Assembly (NCBI GenBank): GCA_030323885.1
Contig: CM059187.1
Span: forward strand, 138,294,415 to 138,358,414
Reading direction: 5' to 3'
Source of the DNA: Branchipolynoe longqiensis
Taxonomy: Eukaryota > Annelida > Polychaeta > Phyllodocida > Polynoidae
Length of the DNA stretch: 64,000 nt
The translations under genes were made by a program, and so were the position numbers. Under the pieces are notes generated by a model. That model worked only from the letters and a program-made list of their open reading frames with translations, was not told where the DNA came from and ran no database searches. How positions within the stretch are numbered: the stretch's first letter is position 1; each line of letters begins with the position of its first letter. This document shows positions 10,724-19,128 of this stretch, piece by piece.

Positions 10724-11130
10724 TAGATAAAGGATTCACCTGGTACTCACAGTACACGGCTGAATACCAACCCTATATAAAAACGGTCGAAAATACGGGG
10801 AAATGAAATGAGAGCCTAATTTCACAATCTAAGAAGCAACAATTATTCTTTACATATGTCTTATTATTTCCCCGCTACCTTTGAGTTGAAAAATATAATC
10901 AAATATCTACTTTAATAAGATTTAAAAGTGAAATCGACGGCGTTCTAGTGCTGCCATCTTGTCTTTTTGCATTCTCGCCCATTTCACCAACTCTGTGCCA
11001 AATGTGTAGCCATTTGATACTGGAGCCACAGTTTCTAGTTCCTGTTCCATACTAAAGCTATTTTCGCCCTTGCTTACAGTACGTAGTCCTTCACCCGTGT
11101 ACTACAAGTACCGGGTGAATCTTTTATCTA
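10724..11130 (-). repeat. MITE with 9-bp target duplication, copy A
   Basis: Ends TAGATAAAGGATTCACC / GGTGAATCTTTTATCTA are inverted. The flanks ACTAGGCTT (10715-10723) and ACTAGGCTT (11131-11139) are identical, a 9-bp duplication. Length 407 bp. Same family as 26882, 29194 and 39064. A 9-bp duplication points to a Mutator-like or similar source (inference). Confidence 0.9.
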
Positions 11131-11149
11131 ACTAGGCTTATGACCGCCT

Positions 11150-11720
11150 GTGGCCACTTTGCAACAAAAAAACCTGGGTGGTTACAAGTGGTCACAAGTG
11201 GTTGCAAAAAGATCTCTATTTGGTCCAAAGTGGTCGGTCGCCTGACCTCCTGATGACCAATTTGGTCACAAGGAAGTTACAGGTGTTGCAATCTGTGACC
11301 ATCGCCAACTGGTTGCTGATCATGGCACACTGCCAATCATCTGTAACCACTCTGTGATTGATTGGTGATTGGTTGGTTGGTGGTTGGTTGGTGATTGATC
11401 GGTGATTGGTCGGTGATTGGTTGGTGATTGGTTGATGATTGGACTGTTTTGCAACTAATCTGCAATCAAACGCCAATTAGTCACCCACCAGCAGCAAATC
11501 AAATCCCAACCACTCATCAACTGATCCCGAACCAATTGCCAACCAATCAACAGCCAATCACCAACCAATCTCCAACCTGTCTTCCCTGGACTTCGCCGGC
11601 GGTCCCTGGACTTCGACGGCCCTCCCCCCCCCCCCCCCATATTTCTTTTGGCTTTGGTCGTAATGAGGTTGGGGACTGATGGGGGATTTTTGTTGTCACA
11701 ATTGGTTACAAGCCTGGTGT
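11150..11720. repeat. Foldback region rich in ATTGGTTGG / CCAACCAAT
   Basis: 11340-11440 is a run of GATTGGTTGGTGATTGG-like words; 11490-11580 carries their complements (CCAACCAATC, CACCAACCAATC). Outer parts (GGTCACAAGGA.GTTACAGGTGTTGCA near 11265) resemble GGTCACAAGGAGGATGCAGCTGTTGCA at 43969, so it is probably a copy of the family seen at 43925-44240. Poly-C at 11626-11638. Confidence 0.5.
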
Positions 11721-11794
11721 GCCTGGGGTCGTCACCCATCCAAGTACCGACCGAGGCTCAACGTTGATTACCTTTGGTATTTATAGATATTATT

Positions 11795-12283
11795 ATGTAT
11801 AGTATGTACAGTATGTATAGTATTATTATATATAGTATATATAGTGTATGTTGTATATATACTATATATACTATATATAGTATATTTACTATATATACTA
11901 TATATACTATACATACTATATATACTATATACACTATGTACACTATGTACACTATATATACTATATACTATACGTACTATATAAAGTATATATAGTATAT
12001 ATAGTATATATAGTAGTAATAGTATATATAGTATATATAGTATATATAGTATATATAGTATATGTGATGTATAAAACTTATGCGAGTATAAAGGCGCATA
12101 AGGGAATATCCCCTACTGGCCACCCTGATTCTGTGTACTACTTTATGGGTGGCCCCTCCCCTGGGTGGGACAGCTGGCGCCACCTCCCCAGTGCCGCGAA
12201 TACTGTCACTCGCGCACTGGAATTTAGTATATATAGTATATATAGTATATATACTATATATACTATATATAATAGATATACTT
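11795..12283. repeat. TATAGTATAT simple repeat and palindrome
   Basis: An approximately 10-bp period of TATAGTATAT on one strand (11795-11850, 11990-12060, 12225-12250) switches to its complement ACTATATATA (11855-11985, 12250-12270), giving cruciform-capable DNA. Between 12067 and 12225 lies a LINE 3'-end-like segment. Many long frames here are artefacts of the repeat. Confidence 0.85.
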
Positions 12284-12362
12284 GAGAGCGGCAGTCAAGT
12301 AATGAAAGCAGTCTTTGTCGCATTGTGACCGACAGCATGATGATGATGATGATGATGATGAC
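12284..12362 (+). mobile_element. LINE 3' tail with (ATG)n
   Basis: GAGCGGCAGTCAAGTAATGAAAGC...GACCGACAGC followed by (ATG)8-9. The exact inverse is the tail end of the minus-strand LINE at 22890-22970. This copy is only the last 80 bp, so severely 5'-truncated. Confidence 0.75.
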
Positions 12363-12718
12363 TATACATACTATACTTAATAATATTGATAAATATACTT
12401 TTTTTTAAACAGTGTCGTTTTAAAGATATACATATGTATATTTTGGAGACATTGAATGAAAATAAAATGTCGCGGGGGGTGGGGGGTGGGGGGGGGGGAT
12501 AGTCAATTCTCACTTGAAACTAATATTAACTCCCTGCTCACGATGAGCAAATAAAGGGATGTTTGAAACTACACTGAATACATAGATATATATATATGTG
12601 GGCGGGGGGGGGGGGGGGGGTCGCAGGAAATATTGTACACATGTGGGTGAATATTAAATAGTTATCATGGCTGGTGAAGATTGAATTAAAATGAGACTCT
12701 GCCTTCGGCTTCACTTAC
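12363..12718. other. No gene recognised; poly-G tracts
   Basis: Contains G-rich tracts at 12474-12498 and 12602-12620, the latter after (TA)n. Probably an intron if the exon at 12719 is real. Confidence 0.4.
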
Positions 12719-12858
12719 TTTTCCTTGTAGTTGCGCCGGTAGACGAGCAACAGAAACATTAATGCTGCACTGATGATCATGGCCGTCATTCCGACGCCCA
12801 TCCCGATCAGCCATTTCCGACTTGTCGCATTCATGGTGCCCCCGCCCTGTGAGAAGAC
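12719..12858 (-). CDS. Candidate transmembrane exon of an unidentified membrane protein
   Basis: On the minus strand the 140-nt block is preceded by TCAGTTGCAG (acceptor) and followed by GTAAGTGAAG (strong donor). Read from its first base it is open and encodes a short polar stretch with an NAT glycosylation-type site, then about 23 hydrophobic residues (WLIGMGVGMTAMIISAALMF and onward), then a basic stop-transfer YRRNYK. That is the usual layout of a single-pass type I receptor: outside N-terminal, basic inside. It leaves in phase 2. No ectodomain exon could be found upstream (higher coordinates), where a YR retrotransposon begins, so the gene is unidentified. The alternative is a chance open frame, but splice sites, hydrophobicity and charge rule agree. 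Confidence 0.55.
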
Positions 12859-12892
12859 CTGCAACTGAGTTGGCAATACAACGAGTGAGTCA

Positions 12893-12967
12893 GTGATTTG
12901 GGGGTTGCCGGGCTCCTAGCAACATCCGAGGTGATCTCAGGCGGCAGTCAACTTGAGACAAGGCTCC
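12893..12967 (-). repeat. SINE tail fragment
   Basis: GGCTCCTAGCAACATCCGAGGTGATCTCAGGC resembles the SINE tail read on the minus strand (GCCTGAGATCACC.CGGATGTTGC). It abuts the LINE starting near 12968. Confidence 0.45.
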
Positions 12968-13680
12968 ATAGGAAAGCAAGAGTCAACACAGGAGAAAAAC
13001 ACATATCAAAATAACAGCATTCAGGGAGACAAGGAAGGATGGGAGGGTGCAGGTAACACAAAAGGCAACAATTGGTAGTGATGGCCCCAGACTGATAAGA
13101 AACAGAGCCAAAAACAGATCATATGAGAGGAGTACCGAGTACATGAAGGCAAGGGAATGGAATACACTGGGAGTAGAAGAAAGAAGTACAGGGACAATAG
13201 AAACATATAAAACATTAATCAAAAGAGAGCTAAATGCACTGCTAGACTAATGACAACAACAAATAAAATGAATTAAAAAAGAAAAAGAAAGACAGATAAA
13301 TAAATAAATAGAAAATAAACTGATAATTCAAGCAAAGTTTTACATACAAAAGGTCAACTTTAAACTTAAAATCAAAACCTAATGACCACTAACACAGCAA
13401 GGCGAAGACATTCAGAGAAATTAACTATTGGTAACGAAACAATTATCCAATGTAGAACAAACAAACTCACAGAGGTTTGGGGGATGTGGGAGAATGCTTA
13501 CAAACAGAGAAAGAATGAATGCAGTAGTTAGCTACACAAAAACTGAAAGTGATAGAAAAAAAGGGGGAGTCACGAGACTATTACTGTCTGGCGGCGAAAA
13601 CAAGTCATTAGACTTAACCGTTATGGGCAGCATAAATACACCTGTCACAACAACAAAAAAAGAAGAAGAAAAAAAAAAGG
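12968..13680 (+). mobile_element. LINE 3' fragment with A-rich tail
   Basis: The frame 13047-13250 (real coding may begin further upstream) ends in RSYERSTEYMKAREWN, then LIKREL, the WN...L..FK..L-type end of a non-LTR ORF2. About 430 bp of 3'-UTR follows, ending in an A-rich tail with CAACAACAAAAAAAGAAG at 13651-13680. The minus-strand 79-codon frame is its shadow. 5'-truncated. Confidence 0.65.
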
Positions 13681-13707
13681 CTTACTCATGATTAGAGTGA
13701 TTGAGTG

Positions 13708-14014
13708 GTCGGTTGTTGAAGTTTTATGTTCTGGCATCATATCAGGATGGGTATCCACTTGTGACAGTCGCAATCATGGTGACTTTATAGTGCTGCCCCA
13801 CTGGGAAATCAGGGCCCCGGCACCATGACCCAATATCCCCCTCAGTCACATTATCCTGATGTTGAGCCAACCAGTCCTTGCCCTATCCTATTAAAGCTGA
13901 GCACCAGACTAGGAAGTGACAAGTATCAATTTTATCAGTCATTGGTTTGAATCGAACTGAACTCCCGATCTTCCACACGTGAGGCCCGCGCTCTACCGAT
14001 TTGGCTACCACGCC
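13708..14014 (-). repeat. tRNA-derived SINE copy
   Basis: Colinear with 5321-5648: minus-strand head TGGTAGCCAAATCGGTAGAGCG, tail at the low end reading CCTGATATGATGCCAGAACATAAAAC, with a small deletion in the tail. Confidence 0.8.
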
Positions 14015-14065
14015 TTGTTAGTAGAGTGAGTGAGTGAGTGAGTTAGTGACGGCTTGGTCTTTTAT

Positions 14066-14742
14066 ACCCCTGTCACACTACGATGTAAGAGCCAACGTAA
14101 GCCTGGCGTAGGTCACTTTTGGTCATTACGTTGAGGTACGTTGGGTTACGTTATGATGACGTCAGAATGACGTTAGACTGATGGCGAGATACATCACGTT
14201 ATGTGGTGTTATGTCGGCGCGCATCAAGGTTTTGAACATTTTCAAAACTTTCGAGGTAACTCCAACGTAAGGGTATACATTTGCCCTACGTTCTGTACGC
14301 ATTCAGTGAACGTCGATGACATTAGACGGACGTTATTAAAATGCTGGTCACTACATTGCACTACATTGCACTATGTTGACCCATATTAAAGCCGGTGGAA
14401 ACATCCATGCGGTGCAATGGGAACATCAGGAGAACGTACGCCGAACGTACCTACAACATACGTTCAGCGTTTCACCAAGCTTTCATGACGTAAGTAACGT
14501 AAGGTAACGTAAAGCAACGTAGTTCTGGTGATCGAATAACGTTAATAACGTACCGTCAGCGTAATTACGTTGTCCTCTCTCATTGAATGATGCTATCACT
14601 ACGCTTTACCGACGTTATGCTCTCGTCAACTATGCTGCATCCACGTTCAACATGTGCTGAAATTTGCATACTACGCTGAGAAGTTCAATGTTTTTCACGT
14701 TCTCCCTACGCTGACGTCGTTACGTCATAGTGTGACAGGGCC
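14066..14742. repeat. Terminal-repeat element with ACGT-rich body
   Basis: Starts CCCCTGTCACACTACGATGTA and ends TACGTCATAGTGTGACAGGG, an inverted pair. The body is packed with ACGTT/AACGT words such as GTACGTTGGGTTACGTTATG. Relatives at 30220 and 61593 have the same termini and CGTA-rich bodies. Confidence 0.75.
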
Positions 14743-15007
14743 TTTAGATCCTTGCAATGTTATGTGCCCTATCTGACTCTGGGTGGTCCGAAGTCGTACC
14801 AGATCATATTACGTCATATCAGTATCGGTACCGGCTGTATAGTGCGGCCACCGGTAGAATGGTCCCTATGACGACCAGTAACCACAGCCAGATGTTGCAA
14901 GCTGCACAGTAACTGGACATAAGAAACCCGGTGTCACACAGAGGAGCAATAGTGACGTTTACAACAGAGTTTCGGTGTTCGATGGCCATTATCCTTCAAT
15001 CGTTAGT
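14743..15007. other. No gene recognised
   Basis: Short AT/GC-mixed stretch with a weak SINE-like segment near 14808-14840; nothing else supportable. Confidence 0.35.
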
Positions 15008-15274
15008 CTTGCATAGTCCGATGGTTTTGAGTTTCTGTCAATTTTTGAGATAAATACAGTAGGTTGATCGTTATAATCTACTTTACCTTAAATATTCAAA
15101 ACCGAAGCAATTATCTAGATTTGATTATCTGTATCTAACGTTGATACACTGATGCACTTATTAAACATGTTTGCCACATAGAAGGGAATACTGGGCCAAT
15201 TTAATTTTGTTTAAACCTGTTACTGCAGAAGCCTATGGTGTCAGAGTTTTGGCATAGGCCTACTTGCCAAAACT
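15008..15274. repeat. Rearranged TTAA element, truncated by a YR element
   Basis: 15008-15080 is one end of the family (GCATAGTCCGATGGTTTTGAG...GATAAATA) and 15095-15270 is the other end in opposite orientation (AAAGCAATTATCTAGATTTG-like, TGGTGTCAGAGTTTTGGCA). The copy stops where the split repeat of the Ngaro-like element begins at 15275, so the retrotransposon probably integrated here. Confidence 0.6.
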
Positions 15275-15431
15275 AATTTAACAAGGCGGAGTCATGGAGT
15301 AATAGTGGTTAAAAGTCTTTAATCACCGAGGAATGTGTAGTCTTTGTTCCAACATGACAGATCAGACAGCTCCGGTATCAGTACTACGTTCATATCTACC
15401 GTCCATAATGGGCGGAAACCAAGCCTCAACC
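15275..15431. repeat. Split direct repeat B2
   Basis: AATTTAACAAGGCGGAGTCA through GGCGGAAACC.AGCCTCAACC. Nearly identical to 15695-15851 (a few mismatches, e.g. CACCGAGG against CAGCCAGG). The 420-bp offset encloses the putative A2 segment 15432-15694. Confidence 0.9.
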
Positions 15432-15694
15432 CGACCCTAGCATATTAACCCGGTAAAAAGGTGTGGGTGGGTGGGAGAAAGTGAATCGGTGTGATCTGGA
15501 GCTCGGGTAGGAAGGTTGTGGTAGCGGGACGAGGAGGGAAGTCACGTGATCGATGTGTGGGGACGGGTCAGCTGGTGGGGTCGGGTCGGATCGCCCCCTA
15601 GCGTTACTGGGATTTAGTAGCAGTGGCTCCACCTATCGCTTCATTATGCAGGGTTCTCCACCCATAAATTAGTCATGTTACCTGTAACATGCGC

Positions 15695-15851
15695 AATTTA
15701 ACAAGGCGGAGTCATGGAGTAATAGTGGTTAAAAGTCTTTAATCAGCCAGGAATGTGTAGTCTTTGTTCCAACATGACAGATCAGACAGCTCCGGTATCA
15801 GTACTACGTTCATATCTACCGTCCATAATGGGCGGAAACCGAGCCTCAACC
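15695..15851. repeat. Split direct repeat B1
   Basis: Second copy of the 157-bp repeat, directly after the stop end of the recombinase ORF (15854). The preceding GTAACATGCGC at 15684-15694 would be the A2 terminus used when the circle forms (family knowledge). Confidence 0.9.
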
Positions 15852-15853
15852 AA

Positions 15854-16816
15854 TTAAGTGAGGCGAGGGTTGCCGCTCACGAGGATGTTCTTCGGGACAT
15901 AGTGATGTACTGCTGTGGATGTCCAGGAGCCGAGCTGCATAATCTCGGCGAGCGAGCTGCCTGCCGCTGCACAGGCCTGCGCCCCTCCCCTTCTGAGGCT
16001 GTGGAGGGTATAGTCAGTGGGTGACCTCACGCCGATGGCAGCCAGAGCCATGCGGAGGGCAGCAAGCATTACTTGCGGCCGGAGAGGGAGGTCGCGAACT
16101 AACAGGAACGCCGGATCAGATGGGTGCGGATGTTGGAACGCGATGTACTGATCCCAAGCCGCCACGGGGCAGCACTGGGACCCTGGTAAGCTCTGGATGG
16201 TGATGTGGTACACTTGATCGGGCCTCCACCTGGTCTTGGTGGTGCGGACCAGTACCGTGAGCCCTTCCCGTGTTCTAGAAATGTCTGCCCGTCTGAGGTA
16301 GTGGCCCGGGTCACGAGAGGAGCCACTTGCAAGCAGGTTACCCTGACGGAGTAGGGTTGTGTAGCCGATCAGGAGGGCCGCCACGAGTACTCGGGCTGTT
16401 AGACCCGCTGCCATCAGGTAGCCTGTCAGCGCCGCGATGTGTTGCGGAGTGACCGGTGGGGCCGGTCTCGGAGTGTGGCTCGCTAGACGTGCCAAGCCCC
16501 TTTTCATCAATGCAACCGGGTAAGTGTCGAAGGGGGTCGGGGACCCTCCGAACATGAGCACCCATGTCTTGGCCCCACTGAGATAGTTCATGGCGGCTCC
16601 CGGGGACGCGAGGGTCTCCTTTAAATGCAGCATATATGCCATCACGTCATACTGCGTGGGGGCGAGTGGGTCGAAACGATGCTGAGCTGCAAAGGTGACA
16701 TATTTCTTCGCTTGGACCGCCTTGTTCCTCCAGGTCCCACTTGCCAGGCCCGCAAAGTATACTTCCAGGATTCCGTCGTGTGTTTGTTCGGTGTAGCCTG
16801 TGAATAGAGGGAGCAA
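15854..16816 (-). CDS. Tyrosine recombinase of the Ngaro-like element
   Basis: A 320-codon frame that would catalyse integration of the circular cDNA by strand exchange without making a target duplication. All expected catalytic positions are visible: Arg157 in LLRQGNLL, His272 and Arg275 in LHSLRRGG, Trp298 in LGSWTS at the usual His/Trp place, and nucleophile Tyr306 in VHHYVP. The N-terminal half (about 1-120) has the helical core-binding character of the family (FAGLASGTWRNKAVQAKKY). The frame is intact. It lies last in the element, upstream of the split direct repeats that serve as its substrate. A close relative of its C-terminus survives in the nested element at 35404-36102. Confidence 0.9.
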   Translation of the reverse strand: MLPLFTGYTEQTHDGILEVYFAGLASGTWRNKAVQAKKYVTFAAQHRFDPLAPTQYDVMAYMLHLKETLASPGAAMNYLSGAKTWVLMFGGSPTPFDTYPVALMKRGLARLASHTPRPAPPVTPQHIAALTGYLMAAGLTARVLVAALLIGYTTLLRQGNLLASGSSRDPGHYLRRADISRTREGLTVLVRTTKTRWRPDQVYHITIQSLPGSQCCPVAAWDQYIAFQHPHPSDPAFLLVRDLPLRPQVMLAALRMALAAIGVRSPTDYTLHSLRRGGAQACAAAGSSLAEIMQLGSWTSTAVHHYVPKNILVSGNPRLT

Positions 16817-16840
16817 TTAATACGAAATTTGCAGGCTAAG

Positions 16841-17245
16841 TTATAGGCCGTGAGCAAAAATGTTCTCAAAACGGACTTCAATTTCAGTAATGCTCATCTC
16901 TCTAGTGAGGCGACCTGCCCTGACGCGAGCGTCTAAGTCAACTGCCCTCCTGCTCAGGGCATCCGCCAGAACAAGGTCCTTTCCGCTCTTATGCCTTATT
17001 TCGATTTCACATCCATTTGTTGCCGTGAAGAGCCATATCTCCCTGGCGTATGCTGTTAGTATGGGGTCCCTGCCCGCCCCTGAATCGAGTACCTGTTGGC
17101 TGGCGGCGTTATCGGTGTCTATGATGATGAGGTATTCCTCAGGGTGTGGGGGGGCCAGCGCCCTCATGGCGGCGACCAAGTTTATTGCCTCTAGGTGTGC
17201 AATATTGTTGTATTTGGAACTGATACTGTCCGGGTATGCTTTCCG
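16841..17245 (-). pseudogene. RNase H part of the Ngaro-like pol, frameshifted
   Basis: Open frame 17374-16841; homologous coding begins near 17245 with AYPDSISSKYNNIAHLEAI and continues with IIIDTDNAASQQVLDSG and RHKSGKDLVLADALSRR, a DIRS-order RNase H fold where acidic residues bind metal. Its frame is offset from the RT by what looks like one missing base in the codon after FYGK, near 17240. It would degrade the RNA template strand if expressed. Confidence 0.8.
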
Positions 17246-19128
17246 TAGAAATGCGACTGGGAGAACGCGCCACCCGCTGTGAGGGACGAGACGCATTCTA
17301 TCGTCCATTGTGTCTTGGGTTCTTTCTTTAGGAGGACCAGACCGTTTGTTCGTGCTGCAAAGTCCAAGAACCATCTCACGTCGTCTTTTAGACCATCCTT
17401 AACTGGGTGCCTTCCAGTGGCGGGGGGTTGTCGCAATGTTTGAAATATTCGTGACATGAACCGTCTCGCCGGAACAACGCATATCGCGATGTGGTGCAGT
17501 CTCTCAGCCAATCGTTGTATGTCCTTTTTGGAAGCGGTATTCTTGTGTGTCCATCTCTTGCATTCCGTGAGCGTGTCGTCAAGCTTTTCACGAGGGATTG
17601 TGACTTTCATGTCGTCCGCCGATATTTTGAAGCCAAGCCAGACCACTGATTTTGCTGGTGGGTGACATTTGTTGGGTGAGAGTGTGAGGCCAAGCTGGTC
17701 CGTCAGGTGAATCAGGTCTCTGTAAGCTGCCTCCGCCTCCCTCCAGGAGGGGGCCACCCCCACAAAGTCATCTAAGTAGCAGTGCACGTGGTGGCCCTTT
17801 TTCCTGAGGAGGTAGACTACCGCGTTCGTTGTCCTAGCGCAGGCTATTGATGAGGTGCGACATCCGAACGGTGGTGCGATGTCTGTGTAGTAGGCACCGT
17901 CTAGAGTCATACCGAGTAGTGGTGTTGAGAGGGGGCAGGTGCGGAGTTGGCGATAGGCACGTTCGAGGTCCGCGCACCACAGATAGCAGCCTGTGCCTAG
18001 GCATGCTACCTCGTCCGCCGCGTCCATGACATTCGGGAGGCTATATGTGCTTGGGTTACCTTGGTAGTAGCCCCTGGTGATGCCATCGTTGACACTGGCG
18101 CCACGCGGCCAGCTGAGGTCCATGATGACGGGCCTGCTGGTGGAATTCTTCTTAGGGCGCGTCATCAAGGGGCTTGTCTGGGACCATGGGTAGAAGGGAG
18201 GTTCTTTAAAGGGGCCTAGCAATGCACCGTGGTCCCTTTCTGTTGTTATATACCGCCGTATGTCTTCGATCTGATCGGGGTCGTCGGTGTGGTTGGCGAT
18301 GCAGGTGACAGGGGGCTCTGTGGCTGCGTAGTCAGCGGGCCATCCATATTCTAGGAACTCCACCAGCTGGCTATCGTGATAGCCTATTAGCAGCTCCCTC
18401 CAAACTTTGATGACGAGGCCTGAGGGGATTGGTATCCGAGCCTTCATGTGGTTTGGTAACGCTGTAGCCCTTACTTGCTGGTAAATGTTCACATAGCCCT
18501 GGTGTTTTCCCCATAGGTCTGTTTGCGGGTGTGGCCATATGTCGCTCAGTATGGGCCTATAGTCCATGGGTGTCATGGGCGGGCGTGAGTTTAGGCTTGC
18601 GACGTCCGCGCCTGTGTCGTGGATTGTTGGATCGTCCCAGCCCGCTTCCTCATCACCTCTGCTTCCTAAGGCCGCGACATATGTGTCATGGCTGCCGCCA
18701 TGTACGCCGCCATCCTTGATCCCTATGCTGTTGTCGCTGATGTTGACCTTTTGTATGGTCGCGGTTAGTGGCTTGGTCCCAACGGCGTATTCTGCTGGCG
18801 GCCAGGTATATTTTGCGCCGGTGGCACCGCTTGTCTTAACTTCCTGGAAGCTGTGGTCCTCTCTTGAGGAATGCATGGCATCGGGGATGCCGGGATTTCT
18901 TTCAGGTTTGAGTGCCTGACTGCGCCTGTTTCTTAGCTTGTCGAGGGTCTGGACGGCCTGTTCTAGAGGTGGCTTACCGTTATCCGTAGGGGCCTGCACG
19001 ACGTTGTGCCTGCCCCAGAGTTTGCCTGCGCTTGCTCTGTGTGGGCTGGTTGCCTCGCGTTTGCATTGGTTGAACTTGACAGGCTCCTCGTCTGCCAAAC
19101 TGGTGACGCGCGTGGAGCCCCGTTTCAA
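17191..19128 (-). CDS. Reverse transcriptase ORF of the Ngaro-like element
   Basis: 645 codons to a premature stop. The RT domain spans about residues 240-560: TRPKKNSTSRPVIMDLSW (fingers), LWCADLERAYRQL (first catalytic Asp), FGCRTSSIACARTTN, and the YLDD box at 451-454, replacing the usual YxDD. The thumb follows (GLTLSPNKCHPPAKSVVWLG). True coding ends near 17240, where a frameshift disconnects RNase H. The first codon used here, TTG at 19128, overlaps the gag stop by TTGA; the RT frame is open about 65 nt upstream of it and has no ATG, so expression as a gag-pol product by -1 frameshifting at the T6 run (19127-19132) is plausible (inference). Confidence 0.85.
   Translation of the reverse strand: MKRGSTRVTSLADEEPVKFNQCKREATSPHRASAGKLWGRHNVVQAPTDNGKPPLEQAVQTLDKLRNRRSQALKPERNPGIPDAMHSSREDHSFQEVKTSGATGAKYTWPPAEYAVGTKPLTATIQKVNISDNSIGIKDGGVHGGSHDTYVAALGSRGDEEAGWDDPTIHDTGADVASLNSRPPMTPMDYRPILSDIWPHPQTDLWGKHQGYVNIYQQVRATALPNHMKARIPIPSGLVIKVWRELLIGYHDSQLVEFLEYGWPADYAATEPPVTCIANHTDDPDQIEDIRRYITTERDHGALLGPFKEPPFYPWSQTSPLMTRPKKNSTSRPVIMDLSWPRGASVNDGITRGYYQGNPSTYSLPNVMDAADEVACLGTGCYLWCADLERAYRQLRTCPLSTPLLGMTLDGAYYTDIAPPFGCRTSSIACARTTNAVVYLLRKKGHHVHCYLDDFVGVAPSWREAEAAYRDLIHLTDQLGLTLSPNKCHPPAKSVVWLGFKISADDMKVTIPREKLDDTLTECKRWTHKNTASKKDIQRLAERLHHIAICVVPARRFMSRIFQTLRQPPATGRHPVKDGLKDDVRWFLDFAARTNGLVLLKKEPKTQWTIECVSSLTAGGAFSQSHFYGKHTRTVSVPNTTILHT

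Noticed and set aside
11758..12285. Frames of (IYT)n / (YIV)n residues on both strands
   Set aside because: Pure translation of the TATAGTATAT simple repeat.
12983..13222. Hydrophobic minus-strand frame that could be a multi-pass membrane protein
   Set aside because: Antisense of the LINE ORF2 end at 13047-13250.
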